NCBI GenBank assembly: GCA_002372815.1
Contig: DFIR01000095.1
Coordinates: forward strand, 1 to 38,028
Direction of reading: 5' to 3'
Length of the DNA stretch: 38,028 bases
Source of the DNA: Lachnospiraceae bacterium UBA3692
GTDB lineage: Bacteria; Bacillota; Clostridia; Lachnospirales; Lachnospiraceae
The translations under genes and the position numbers were made by a program. Of this stretch, positions 1 through 7,763 are shown in pieces. The number at the start of each line of letters is the position of its first letter. Positions within the stretch are counted from its first letter, which is position 1. The notes beneath the pieces are model-generated. The model was not told where the DNA came from, searched no databases, and was given only the letters and a program-made list of their open reading frames with translations.

Positions 1-8
1 ATGAAACT

Positions 9-60
9 GATTTGAGAAGATGATTTGAGAAGATGATTTGAGAAGATGATTCGAGAAGAC
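9..60. repeat. Tandem 13-bp repeat, four copies
   Basis: Four head-to-tail copies of GATTTGAGAAGAT start at 9, 22, 35 and 48; the last copy has two changes. It lies beyond the 3' end of the nuclease-like gene that follows on the minus strand. No coding frame through it looks real. The left edge of the window cuts the context, so the array may continue. Confidence 0.85.
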
Positions 61-62
61 AG

Positions 63-95
63 GCGGCAGAGATTCCCGGTGGAGATCTCTGCCGC
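63..95 (-). terminator. Stem-loop just past the nuclease-like gene
   Basis: GCGGCAGAGAT at 63-73 pairs perfectly with 85-95 across an 11-nt loop. It sits 8 nt beyond the stop codon of the minus-strand gene. The T-tract is weak on both strands, so it may be an inefficient terminator or a 3'-end-protecting hairpin. Confidence 0.5.
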
Positions 96-103
96 TGATC
101 TGT

Positions 104-1096
104 TTATTTCATCATCAGCGGTACCTCCGATACCCCGCCAAAAGGCACAGCTGACATATACTTGCTGCAGAGCATGTGAAGGATCCACTCTGTGTCCCGC
201 AGATCCATCGGATTATCGCCGTCTTCGCAGGTGATCAGGAGATCTCTCCCAGGGTAGATGCCGGCTTCGAGGTAGCGGGCAAGCTTCCTTTGTGTATCCT
301 GCAGATAGCCGGTCTTGTTGAGCGCGCCGAAATGTTCCCAGAAGAGCAGCGTCCCGTCCGGCAGCAGGATCGTGAAATCCGGGCAGAAGATATAGTCCCC
401 CACGCGCAGGACCTGCTCATAATGGAAGGGGATCCGGTGCTCGAACAGCCAGTCAGCAATGAATGCCTCTGACTTTGAGCGCACCAGGAGGCCGCACTTT
501 GCTCTGACGCGAAGTTCATTGATGTGGCGGTCGCCGCATTCATAGGCCCCCCGGCACCAGTCGGTCATCCATTTGACGGACTCCAGAAGGGCAGGGGAGA
601 GGAGCGCCTTCTCAGCATGCAGGCGCATGTCTCCGATAGCAGAGTGACCCACTGCTGATTCGACGGAGGTGCTGTTGATCACAGCATCCGCTGCAGGAAT
701 TCCTGTTCGCTTATTGGCATATTCGATACCTGCAGAAATGGCAGCAATGACCTCGGAAGCCAGATCTGCGGTGAGAAACGGGAGATCTGCCTCCGAGGCG
801 GCATCGGAAGCTGCCAGCAATACCTGATCCAGAAGACGAATCTGCAGATCCAGAGTGTTCGCCATCTTCGAATGATACCTCTTCAGGTTCAGATCCTTTG
901 CAAAGGATCTGTCTTTACGATATATGATAGTGCCGCCGCTGCCGGCATCCTCCTCTCTTCTGACCCATTTCACATAACTCCCGTTCTTCAGGAAAGCAAT
1001 CTTCCCTTTCGGTAAATAGCCAAGCTGACGCTTGTGATAAGCGGATTGCTCCGCCAGCTCTCTTCTTACCTTCTTCAGCTGCAAATCCGGGAACAT
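104..1096 (-). CDS. PD-(D/E)XK-like nuclease family protein, paralogue 1
   Basis: Predicted 330-residue soluble protein. The C-terminal half carries R-S-K-S-E, then F-H-Y-E, P-D-F and W-E-H, spaced like the acidic core of restriction-endonuclease-fold (PD-(D/E)XK) proteins; the usual lysine is replaced by histidine. The N-terminal part is charged and helical. It is clearly paralogous to the protein at 21197-22129: both have a shared N-terminal Y-H-(K/R) and (K/R)-W-(V/M)-R-R region and an identical V-R-S-K-S-E core. I recall this as an uncharacterised family common in Lachnospiraceae; a nuclease role is inferred from motifs only. The start at 1096 is chosen because AAAGGAGG lies 3 nt upstream and the promoter at 1157-1185 makes the longer frame (to 1207) impossible. 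A palindromic array lies directly upstream of the promoter. Confidence 0.8.
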   Translation of the reverse strand: MFPDLQLKKVRRELAEQSAYHKRQLGYLPKGKIAFLKNGSYVKWVRREEDAGSGGTIIYRKDRSFAKDLNLKRYHSKMANTLDLQIRLLDQVLLAASDAASEADLPFLTADLASEVIAAISAGIEYANKRTGIPAADAVINSTSVESAVGHSAIGDMRLHAEKALLSPALLESVKWMTDWCRGAYECGDRHINELRVRAKCGLLVRSKSEAFIADWLFEHRIPFHYEQVLRVGDYIFCPDFTILLPDGTLLFWEHFGALNKTGYLQDTQRKLARYLEAGIYPGRDLLITCEDGDNPMDLRDTEWILHMLCSKYMSAVPFGGVSEVPLMMK

Positions 1097-1156
1097 GATC
1101 CTCCTTTCGATAAATGTAATAGCGAAACACGGATACGTAAATATGAAATTATCACA

Positions 1157-1185
1157 AGTATAATAGGAAGGCCGACAATTCGCAA
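1157..1185 (-). promoter_or_regulatory. Sigma-A-type promoter for nuclease-like gene 1
   Basis: On the minus strand TTGCGA (1180-1185) is followed after exactly 17 bp by TATACT (1157-1162). This gives a leader of about 55 nt. The -35 box is about 49 bp from the palindromic array, so the array lies outside the transcript unless there is read-through. Confidence 0.65.
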
Positions 1186-1233
1186 GTGCTGATTTATTAA
1201 GAAACAATTAAGAACCGGCTTCCTGTCCCCGGC

Positions 1234-1524
1234 CGTTATATCCGCTGTGATATTAGGCGATAATCACAGCAGAAATAACGATCGTAGGAAGAAACGTTAT
1301 ATCCGCTGTGGAATCGGTCGAAAACCACAGCGGAAATAACGACCAGAGGAAGAAACGTTATATCCGCTGTGGAATCGGTCGAAAATCACAGCGGAAATAA
1401 CGACCAGAGGAAGAAACGTTATATCCGCTGTGGAATCGGTCGAAAACCACAGCGGAAATAACGACCGGAGGATGAAACGTAATATCCGCTGTGAGAATAA
1501 GCGAAAATCACAGCGGATATAACG
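1234..1524. repeat. Array of five 47-bp imperfect palindromes, 61-bp period
   Basis: Units start at 1234, 1295, 1356, 1417 and 1478, exactly 61 bp apart. Each unit has 17-nt arms (CGTTATATCCGCTGTGG / CCACAGCGGAAATAACG type) and a 13-nt loop. A purine-rich 14-nt linker such as ACCAGAGGAAGAAA separates units. Arm position 17 varies with its partner: A-T in units 1 and 5, G-C in units 2 and 4, G-T in unit 3. That suggests selection on the fold. Linkers are almost identical, so this is not a CRISPR array. It lies upstream of the promoter of nuclease-like gene 1. Confidence 0.9.
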
Positions 1525-1558
1525 ATAATATCTCTAATCCAGGCAGGCATTGGCTGCA

Positions 1559-1570
1559 ATGAATATTCAT
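1559..1570. promoter_or_regulatory. 12-bp palindrome, possible operator of the antiporter gene
   Basis: ATGAATATTCAT is a perfect palindrome, flanked by TGCAA on both sides, 10 bp upstream of the -35 box of the antiporter promoter. The position suits an activator or repressor site; no regulator is identified. Confidence 0.35.
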
Positions 1571-1580
1571 GCAATAATGC

Positions 1581-1609
1581 TTGATAATAATGCATAATCC
1601 TCGTATAAT
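1581..1609 (+). promoter_or_regulatory. Sigma-A-type promoter for the NhaC-like gene
   Basis: TTGATA (1581-1586) and a consensus TATAAT (1604-1609) are separated by 17 bp. The start site would be near 1616, giving a leader of about 140 nt that carries the 14-bp tandem repeat. Confidence 0.75.
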
Positions 1610-1658
1610 CATCCTCAAAGCGCCTGTATCATTGTATACAGCCGCTGGCGACAGCTGA

Positions 1659-1714
1659 CAGCCGCCGGCCAACAGCCACCGGCCAACAGCAATTGGCCAA
1701 CAGCCACCAGCTGC
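1659..1714. repeat. 14-bp tandem repeat in the antiporter leader
   Basis: Units CAGCCGCCGGCCAA (1659-1672), CAGCCACCGGCCAA (1673-1686) and CAGCAATTGGCCAA (1687-1700) are followed by a degenerate fourth copy. They lie in the predicted 5' untranslated leader. Self-complementary GGCC and TTGGCCAA cores could form alternative short stems. Confidence 0.8.
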
Positions 1715-1754
1715 CGCCAGGTTCCATCAAGTTTCACACGAGGAGGGAGTAGAG

Positions 1755-3254
1755 ATGAGTCCGTTTTATATGACGCCGTGGGCGCTGCTGCCGCCGGTCA
1801 TTGCGATCGCGCTGGCGCTGATCACGAAGGAAGTGTATTCGTCGCTGTTTGTGGGCATCATCGTAGGTGGGCTGCTGTATTCGGGGTTCAGCTTTGAGGG
1901 GACGCTGACCCATGCGTTTAATGACGGCATCGTGGCTTCGCTGGCGGATCCGTACAATGTGGGTATTCTGGTGTTTCTGGTGGTGCTGGGCATCCTGGTG
2001 GCGCTGATGAACAAGGCGGGCGGCTCCGCCGCGTTCGGCCGCTGGGCGTCCGAGAAGATCAAGTCGAGGGCCGGCGCACAGCTGGCGACGATCGCGCTGG
2101 GCGTGCTGATCTTCATCGATGATTATTTCAACTGCCTGACTGTGGGCAGCGTCATGCGGCCCGTCACGGACAAAAGCAAGATCTCCAGGGCAAAGCTGGC
2201 GTACCTGATCGACGCGACGGCGGCGCCGGTGTGTATCATCGCACCGGTCTCTTCATGGGCAGCGGCGGTCTCGTCCTATGTGGAGGACGGGAACGGGCTG
2301 TATCTGTTCATTAGGGCGATCCCTTACAATTTCTATGCCATTCTCACGATCGTGATGATGATCTTCCTGGCGCTGACAGGCATGGAGTACGGGCCGATGG
2401 CGGCGCATGAGAGGAATGCGAAGGAGAAGGGGGACATTTTCTCCGGGAAAAAGCTTGCCGGAGAAGTTGCAGAAGCCTCCTCGAACGCGAAGGGCCGCGT
2501 CATCGACCTGGTCCTGCCGATCGCGGTGCTGATCGTCTCCTGCGTCGTCGGCATGATCTACTCCGGCGGCTTCTTTGAGGGGACCGGGTTTGTGGAAGCA
2601 TTCTCGAATTCGGATGCCTCTGTGGGCCTGATGCTGGGAAGCGCGGTGGCGCTGGTCGTGACGGTGATCCTGTATCTGGTGCGTCGCGTCCTGACTTTTA
2701 AAGAGATCACGGACAGCATTCCCGAAGGCTTCAAGGCGATGGTGCCGGCGATCCTGATCCTGACCTTCGCGTGGAGCCTGAAGGCCATGACGGATTCCCT
2801 CGGCGCGAAAGAATTCGTGGAAGCCGTGGTCAAAGGAAGCGCCGGAGGCTTCGCGGCATTCCTGCCGGCGATCGTCTTCCTGATCGCCTGCTTCCTGTCC
2901 TTTGCGACCGGTACGAGCTGGGGCACTTTCGGCATCCTGATCCCGATCACGCTGAGTGTGTTCCCGCTGACGGATCCGCTTGGTGTCGTCTGTGTCTCCG
3001 CCTGCATGGCCGGCGCGGTCTGCGGCGACCACTGCTCGCCCATCTCCGACACGACCATCATGGCCAGTGCCGGCGCCCAGTGTGACCATGTGACACACGT
3101 CTCCACGCAGCTGCCTTACGCCATCACCGTGGCGGCCGTCAGCTTCGTGGCCTACATCATCGCGGGACTCGTGCCCAACGCGTTCATCGCGCTGCCGGTC
3201 GCGATCGCCCTGATGATCGGCACGCTGTTTGCGATGCGCCGGTTCCTTCCGTGA
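1755..3254 (+). CDS. NhaC-family Na+/H+ antiporter
   Basis: A 499-residue polytopic membrane protein of the NhaC/Na+-H+ antiporter type, expected to exchange external protons for cytosolic cations in the plasma membrane. Hydrophobic segments run through the whole length. Family-like motifs include F-I-D-D-Y-F-N near residue 120, P-V-S-S-W-A-A near 175 and the G-T-S-W-G-T-F-G-I segment near 390, followed by H-C-S-P-I-S-D-T-T. The start has GGAGGGAG 6 nt upstream. It is monocistronic, with its own promoter at 1581 and a convergent gene downstream. Members of this family also include amino-acid/malate-lactate type exchangers, so the exact substrate is uncertain. Confidence 0.88.
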   Translation: MSPFYMTPWALLPPVIAIALALITKEVYSSLFVGIIVGGLLYSGFSFEGTLTHAFNDGIVASLADPYNVGILVFLVVLGILVALMNKAGGSAAFGRWASEKIKSRAGAQLATIALGVLIFIDDYFNCLTVGSVMRPVTDKSKISRAKLAYLIDATAAPVCIIAPVSSWAAAVSSYVEDGNGLYLFIRAIPYNFYAILTIVMMIFLALTGMEYGPMAAHERNAKEKGDIFSGKKLAGEVAEASSNAKGRVIDLVLPIAVLIVSCVVGMIYSGGFFEGTGFVEAFSNSDASVGLMLGSAVALVVTVILYLVRRVLTFKEITDSIPEGFKAMVPAILILTFAWSLKAMTDSLGAKEFVEAVVKGSAGGFAAFLPAIVFLIACFLSFATGTSWGTFGILIPITLSVFPLTDPLGVVCVSACMAGAVCGDHCSPISDTTIMASAGAQCDHVTHVSTQLPYAITVAAVSFVAYIIAGLVPNAFIALPVAIALMIGTLFAMRRFLP

Positions 3255-3372
3255 ATGCAGGTTCCTGCCGTGAGCGCCGGGACCGGGGGATCTGAACGCC
3301 TGAGACGGCAGAGTGCCGGCAGAGAACTGACAGAGGACCGGCAGAGAGACGGCAAATATGTATTGCTGCAAT

Positions 3373-3415
3373 CCCTGTGATAGTGTAATGCAGATTGCAG
3401 TACACTATTACAGGG
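3373..3415. terminator. 15-bp stem-loop after the antiporter gene
   Basis: CCCTGTGATAGTGTA (3373-3387) pairs with 3401-3415 with one G-T wobble, around a 13-nt loop. It has no U-tract but lies between convergent genes and may end or stabilise antiporter mRNA. A smaller stem, CCTGTTT/AAACAGG (3435-3457), follows. Confidence 0.45.
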
Positions 3416-3461
3416 CTGAGAAATACCACTATTACCTGTTTCCGGCAATAAAACAGGCATG

Positions 3462-3495
3462 AAAAAAACGCTTCCGGGCTTGTGTCCGGAAGCGT
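3462..3495 (-). terminator. Rho-independent terminator of the TIR-Sel1 gene
   Basis: On the minus strand a perfect 10-bp stem (ACGCTTCCGG at 3468-3477 with 3486-3495, 8-nt loop) is followed directly by seven T residues (3462-3468). It lies 37 nt past the TIR gene stop codon. Confidence 0.9.
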
Positions 3496-3531
3496 TTCTG
3501 AGTTCTGCCGATGTCAGGCCTGTCAGGCCTG

Positions 3532-4959
3532 TCAGGCCTGTGAGTTCTGCGCCGCCCCGTCGCTGCGCTCCTTCAGCTGTCTGCTGCAGCGGAGGTAGGC
3601 GTCGCGGCATTCGAGGCTGCCGTGCTTGTAGCCTTCGAGGTATTTGTCGGCGGCGGCGGAGAGGTCCTGCGCGACGCCCTGGCCGAGTTCGTAGGCGCGG
3701 CCGAGCGCGGTCTTGGAGCGCTGGAGGCTGTAGCGCTGGCTGATGGCGGGCGCTTTCTCGCCTTCCTGGAACTGGCGGAAGGCGGCCTCCCTGTCCTCGT
3801 CGCAGCCCCAGCCGTGGTAGAGCATGTCGCCGAGCTTGTTGTAGCAGTTGTAGTCGCCCATCTTGGCACCGCGCTTGTAGCACTCGCGGGATTTCTTGAA
3901 GTCCTGGGGGACGGCCAGGCCGTCGCGGTAGAACTTGCCCCAGCGGCGCCAGGCGTAGATGTATTTCTGCTCGACGGCGAGGTTGGCGTACATTTTCGCG
4001 AGTTCGTAGTCCTGCGGGACGCCTTCGCCGTAGTAGTAGTTCGAGGCCATCAGGTACTGGGCGCGGGCGTTGCCCAGGCGGGCGCACTCCTCGTAGATGG
4101 CGGCGCTGCGCTCGTAGTCCTTCTCAATGCCGTAGCGGCCGTACCAGTAGAGGTTGCCGAGGTAGAGCTTGGCGGGGATGGAGCCGCCGTCCGCCAGTTC
4201 GGTCATCCGGGTGATGATGGGCTTCGAGAACTCCTCGTCGGGGTCGTCCCAGGTCTCCTCGACCTGGTCCTCCATCTGCATCTGCAGGAGGCGGAACTCG
4301 CAGTCCGGGTCCCCGAAATACTGGCCGGTCCGGAAGTAGTGGCGGGCCTTTGCGCGGTCGATGCCGCAGGGGCCGCCGAAGAGGTAGGCGTTCCCGAGGT
4401 GCACGGCGTTCTCCTTGCTGTAGCACTCGGAGAAGCGGCCCTGGCGCTCTTTGCCGAGGAGGTCCTTCATCTTCTTGTTGACCTTCTCGGAGAATTCGTT
4501 GCCGAAGCCGACCAGCGCCTGCCCCTGGGAGTCATCGGTGTGGCGGTCGAACATGGAGAGCAGGCTGCTCTCGAACTGGCTGTCCGAGCTGCGCAGGTGC
4601 CAGAAGAGGCTGTGGTAGCGCTGCAGGATCATGTCCAGGTCGTCCGGGATGTCCACGTTCTCGATCCAGATCGGCAGGATCCTCTTGTGCAGCTTCTTGG
4701 CGTATTCGACCTCGTCCAGGACCCAGTCGGAATTCACGGAGGACTCCGAGAGGAGGATGATGAAGTAGCCGGCGTTGCGGATCACTTCCGCGATCTTGCG
4801 GCGGTAGACTTCTCCGGGAACCAGGCCCTTGTCATACCAGACGCTGAAGCCCTCCTGTTTCTCGAGGAGAGCATCGATTTTGGAGCAGGTCTCCCTGTCC
4901 TTATGGGAATAGCTGATGAAGATCCTGGTGTCTGCCACGGCGGTATGTCCTTTCTTCAT
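3532..4959 (-). CDS. TIR domain protein with Sel1-like repeats
   Basis: About 475 residues. The N-terminal TIR domain (residues 11-130) starts R-I-F-I-S-Y-S-H-K-D and keeps the S-D-W-V-L-D-E segment (Glu near 83), the position of the catalytic glutamate in TIR NAD+-consuming enzymes. The C-terminal half (about 165-470) is a run of Sel1/TPR-like helical repeats with A-x-Y-x-x-A and G-x-G-V-x-Q-D patterns, a protein-binding scaffold. A role in NAD+ signalling or phage defence is inference; no partner gene (ThsA-like, SAVED) is adjacent. Start choice: 4959 fits a promoter whose -10 is at 4983; an alternative start at 4992 has GGAGG 10 nt upstream. Three 9-bp repeats (TGTCAGGCC) overlap the stop codon. 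Confidence 0.85.
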   Translation of the reverse strand: MKKGHTAVADTRIFISYSHKDRETCSKIDALLEKQEGFSVWYDKGLVPGEVYRRKIAEVIRNAGYFIILLSESSVNSDWVLDEVEYAKKLHKRILPIWIENVDIPDDLDMILQRYHSLFWHLRSSDSQFESSLLSMFDRHTDDSQGQALVGFGNEFSEKVNKKMKDLLGKERQGRFSECYSKENAVHLGNAYLFGGPCGIDRAKARHYFRTGQYFGDPDCEFRLLQMQMEDQVEETWDDPDEEFSKPIITRMTELADGGSIPAKLYLGNLYWYGRYGIEKDYERSAAIYEECARLGNARAQYLMASNYYYGEGVPQDYELAKMYANLAVEQKYIYAWRRWGKFYRDGLAVPQDFKKSRECYKRGAKMGDYNCYNKLGDMLYHGWGCDEDREAAFRQFQEGEKAPAISQRYSLQRSKTALGRAYELGQGVAQDLSAAADKYLEGYKHGSLECRDAYLRCSRQLKERSDGAAQNSQA

Positions 4960-4982
4960 TTCTGTAAGTCTGTTCTGCAGAC

Positions 4983-5012
4983 AGTATAGCATTTTCGACA
5001 GGCCTCCGTGAA
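4983..5012 (-). promoter_or_regulatory. Possible promoter of the TIR-Sel1 gene
   Basis: On the minus strand TTCACG (5007-5012) and TATACT (4983-4988) are 18 bp apart. If used, transcription starts inside the longer open frame and translation must begin at 4959. The -35 box is poor. Confidence 0.4.
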
Positions 5013-5078
5013 GGAGAAATCGCAGGAGCTGCCCGATGACCACGGGCTGTTTCGGGTCCAAAAGTGAAGCCGAATAAG

Positions 5079-5106
5079 TTGACTTTCCAAAAAGTTATAG
5101 TATACT
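5079..5106 (+). promoter_or_regulatory. Promoter of the cpsC-cpsD-cpsB operon
   Basis: TTGACT (5079-5084) and TATACT (5101-5106) are 16 bp apart, giving a leader of about 80 nt before cpsC. It is divergent from the TIR-Sel1 gene. Confidence 0.7.
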
Positions 5107-5195
5107 CATTATGAATTGCTCTGCTTTCCGCGCAGAACTGATTTGAGTACACGAGGCGTCCGGAAACGGGCAGAAATACTTGACAGAGGACAGTT

Positions 5196-5936
5196 ATGGA
5201 CGAACAGTTGAGAGACAGCAGGGAGATAGAGATCGACCTCCTGCAGTTGTTCTACGTGTTATGGAAGAACATTATCCTGATCGTGGCGGTGACGGTCGTG
5301 TTCGCGGATCTGGGATTCGCCTACTCGACGTTCCTGATGACACCGATCTACAGCGCGAGCGCGGAGCTCGTCGTCAACAATAAGAGCGCGAACTCGGAGA
5401 ACCGCGAGAACGTCTCGTCGGCGGACCTGACAGCTTCCTCGAACCTGGTGGAGACCTACTCCGTCATCCTGAAGAGCCACACCCTGCTCGGGACGGTCAT
5501 CGATGATCTCGGGCTGGAGGACACCTATGAGCAGCTGAGCAGGAACATCACCGTTGCGGACGTCAACGACACGCCTGTCATGCGGATCACCGTGCGTGAT
5601 CCCGACCCGGACCAGGCGATGCGCATCGTCGCGAAGATCGTGGACATCGCGCCCGGCGTCATCATCGACAAGGTGGAGGCCGGCTCCGTCAAGGTCGTCG
5701 ACGAACCTTACACGACCAGGAAGCCCGTCTCTCCCAATGTTCAGAAATATACGCTGGCGGCGGCGATGCTGGGCTTTATCCTGGTGTGCGGTCTGCTGAT
5801 CCTGCAGGAGCTCCTGAACAATACATTCAAGTCGGAACAGGATATCACGAGGATCCTGGATCTCCCCGTGCTTGCCGTCGTACCGCTGGAGGGAGACCAC
5901 GGCGCGTCCGCGAAGGCTGCGGGGAAGAAAGGCTGA
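5196..5936 (+). CDS. cpsC: Wzz/CpsC-type polysaccharide chain-length determinant
   Basis: A 246-residue membrane protein of the Wzz/polysaccharide co-polymerase class that sets chain length and activates the partner tyrosine kinase. An N-terminal E-I-D-L-L-Q-L box is followed by a first membrane helix (about 25-47), an extracytoplasmic domain, the P-rich K-P-V-S-P-N box and a second helix (about 190-207). The short cytoplasmic tail is expected to contact CpsD. GAGG lies 5 nt before the ATG. It is the first gene of a cpsC-cpsD-cpsB set, 71 nt before cpsD. In Firmicutes the co-polymerase and kinase are separate proteins, as here. Confidence 0.88.
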   Translation: MDEQLRDSREIEIDLLQLFYVLWKNIILIVAVTVVFADLGFAYSTFLMTPIYSASAELVVNNKSANSENRENVSSADLTASSNLVETYSVILKSHTLLGTVIDDLGLEDTYEQLSRNITVADVNDTPVMRITVRDPDPDQAMRIVAKIVDIAPGVIIDKVEAGSVKVVDEPYTTRKPVSPNVQKYTLAAAMLGFILVCGLLILQELLNNTFKSEQDITRILDLPVLAVVPLEGDHGASAKAAGKKG

Positions 5937-6007
5937 CCGTCCGGTCAAGGCTGACGGCCTGAGGACCGGCGGCTGACCGCCTGACATAACAACAGGGAGA
6001 GAGAATC

Positions 6008-6838
6008 ATGGCATTGTCACTGTCATTTTTGAATCGCAAGGGAGATAAGAAGGAAGAGCGGCACGAGCGCATCGCCCGCCTGCTCACGGACGAGTGCTCC
6101 TTTGGTTACACAGAAGCGTTCCGCACCCTCCGGACGAACCTGAAATACGTGCTGGACAGCACGGAGAACGGCCATATCGTCATGGTCACGTCGAGTGTCC
6201 CTGCGGAGGGCAAGTCGAACGTCTCCATCAACCTGTCCATCGCGCTCGCGAGGGACAACCATAAGGTCATCCTGCTCGACTGCGACCTGCGCAAGGCCAC
6301 ACTGATCCGCTACCTGAAGGTCTCGCGCCGCCACGCCGGCATCGTCGAGGTCCTGCGCGGAGAGGAGACCCTGGAGAAGGCCGTGGTCGGCCTGAAGAAG
6401 GAAGGCATCTCCTTCCTGCCTGCCGGCATGATCGTCGACAACCCGACGGAGCTCCTCGGCAGCGGCGAGATGCATAAGCTGATCAAGAGACTGGAGAAGG
6501 AATACGACTACGTCATCCTCGACACGCCGCCCGTCAACGCGGTCGCGGACGCGTCGGTGCTGTCCCGCTACGCGGACGGCTGCGTGATGGTCGTCAGCCA
6601 CAACCAGGTCACCCGCGACAACGTGCAGGCTGCCAAGCAGCAGCTGGACAAGACGAACACCAGGATCCTCGGCGTCGTCCTGAACATGTACGACGCGCGC
6701 AACGCGGGCACGGACAATACCAAGTACTATTCCTACTACAATTCGGATTACAACAACAAATATGGGTACGGAAGCTACGGCTACGGCGAGCGCGAGAAGA
6801 TCGCGGCCATGGACGAGGCGGACGACGAAGAAGCGTGA
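6008..6838 (+). CDS. cpsD: CpsD-type bacterial tyrosine kinase (BY-kinase)
   Basis: A 276-residue cytoplasmic autokinase controlling capsule/exopolysaccharide assembly with CpsC. The Walker A box S-S-V-P-A-E-G-K-S is at 62-70, the Walker A' box V-I-L-L-D-C-D-L-R-K at 87-96 and the Walker B box Y-V-I-L-D-T-P-P at 168-175. The C terminus carries a cluster of nine tyrosines between residues 240 and 259, the expected autophosphorylation tail. It ends in an acidic stretch. Its neighbours are the co-polymerase upstream and the cognate PHP-type phosphatase downstream. Confidence 0.93.
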   Translation: MALSLSFLNRKGDKKEERHERIARLLTDECSFGYTEAFRTLRTNLKYVLDSTENGHIVMVTSSVPAEGKSNVSINLSIALARDNHKVILLDCDLRKATLIRYLKVSRRHAGIVEVLRGEETLEKAVVGLKKEGISFLPAGMIVDNPTELLGSGEMHKLIKRLEKEYDYVILDTPPVNAVADASVLSRYADGCVMVVSHNQVTRDNVQAAKQQLDKTNTRILGVVLNMYDARNAGTDNTKYYSYYNSDYNNKYGYGSYGYGEREKIAAMDEADDEEA

Positions 6839-6888
6839 TCACGGACGGCAGCGCACCGCGCGCCGCAGCAGGAACGAAGATGCCGCAC

Positions 6889-6909
6889 GCCCCGGGCTGT
6901 TTCCGGGGC
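6889..6909 (+). other. Small GC-rich hairpin between cpsD and cpsB
   Basis: GCCCCGG (6889-6895) pairs with CCGGGGC (6903-6909) over a 7-nt loop, 40 nt before cpsB. Only scattered T residues follow, so it may be an attenuating or mRNA-stabilising hairpin rather than a full terminator. Confidence 0.4.
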
Positions 6910-6949
6910 GGCGGCTGTTTCATTTTCATGACCGGTACGGAGGGTAGAG

Positions 6950-7714
6950 ATGGAGAACGGCAGGGTCATCAGCGATCTGCATTGTCATATTCTGCCGGGG
7001 ATCGACGACGGCGCGAAGGACGCCGCGGTCTCGGAGGCCATCCTCGACGCGGAGGCGCGGGACGGCGTGACGCAGATCCTTTTCACCCCGCATTTTTACG
7101 CGGATCATATTGAACAGGACAGATTCCTTCGGAGACGGGGAAGGGCTTTTGAGAAGATCTCGCAGCTCTGCGAGGAGAGAGGCATCGCCACGGCGCTCGG
7201 CGCGGAGGTGCGGATCAAGGAGCAGCTGCTGGGGATGGACCTGTCCCCGCTTCGGATGGGGGACACGGAGTACCTGCTCCTGGAGTGGCCCTTCTACGGC
7301 GGCTATCCGCTCTACGGCGAGGAGATCGTCCGGAACCTCCTGAAGGCCGGGATCCGTCCGGTCTTCGCCCACATCGAGCGCTACGAGCACCTGTTCCTCG
7401 ATGAGGACCGGCTCCGCTATTTCATGGACAAGGGCTGCATCTTCCAGGTCAACACGGCGACTGTGCTCGATCCCCGCACGCAGAAGCGGCTGTTCGAGCT
7501 GGCGAACAAGGGCTTTGTGCACATCCTCTGCACAGACGCCCACAACATGGACAGCCGTCCGCCGAAGATGGGCGAAGCCCTTGCCCTCCTGGAGAAAAAA
7601 ACGAGCCGCGAGATCGCGGCCCGTATTCTGCAGAATGGGGATGATCTCTTCCATGGCAGGACCGTGCACGTGCACGACATGCCGAAGAAGAAAAAATTAT
7701 TCGGTCTGTTCTGA
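6950..7714 (+). CDS. cpsB: CpsB/CapC-type PHP-family protein tyrosine phosphatase
   Basis: A 254-residue metal-dependent phosphatase of the PHP superfamily that dephosphorylates CpsD. The metal site motif D-L-H-C-H-I-L-P-G-I-D-D-G is at residues 9-21. Further histidines and acidic residues follow in T-P-H-F, F-A-H-I-E-R-Y and C-T-D-A-H, as in the family. The length is typical. A GAGGG site precedes the ATG by 6 nt. It closes the cpsC-D-B set and converges on a minus-strand gene. Confidence 0.92.
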   Translation: MENGRVISDLHCHILPGIDDGAKDAAVSEAILDAEARDGVTQILFTPHFYADHIEQDRFLRRRGRAFEKISQLCEERGIATALGAEVRIKEQLLGMDLSPLRMGDTEYLLLEWPFYGGYPLYGEEIVRNLLKAGIRPVFAHIERYEHLFLDEDRLRYFMDKGCIFQVNTATVLDPRTQKRLFELANKGFVHILCTDAHNMDSRPPKMGEALALLEKKTSREIAARILQNGDDLFHGRTVHVHDMPKKKKLFGLF

Positions 7715-7727
7715 CCGTTTCCGGCTA

Positions 7728-7760
7728 TGCCGGCGACAGCGGTTCATGTCCGCGCCGGCA
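7728..7760. terminator. Possible bidirectional terminator between convergent genes
   Basis: TGCCGGCG (7728-7735) pairs with CGCCGGCA (7753-7760) around a 17-nt loop in the 49-nt gap between cpsB and the convergent gene. The T-tracts are short. Confidence 0.35.
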
Positions 7761-7763
7761 GCC

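Noticed and set aside
1234..1524. Possible CRISPR array
   Set aside because: The intervals are near-identical 14-nt linkers, not unique spacers, the units are long palindromes, and no cas gene is present.
3532..4959. Thoeris or CBASS-type defence locus
   Set aside because: No ThsA-like, SAVED, cyclase or other partner gene is adjacent; only the TIR domain is shared with those systems.
3622..4989. 455-residue open frame on the plus strand
   Set aside because: It is antisense to the TIR-Sel1 gene and consists of Val/Ala/Leu-rich shadow sequence.
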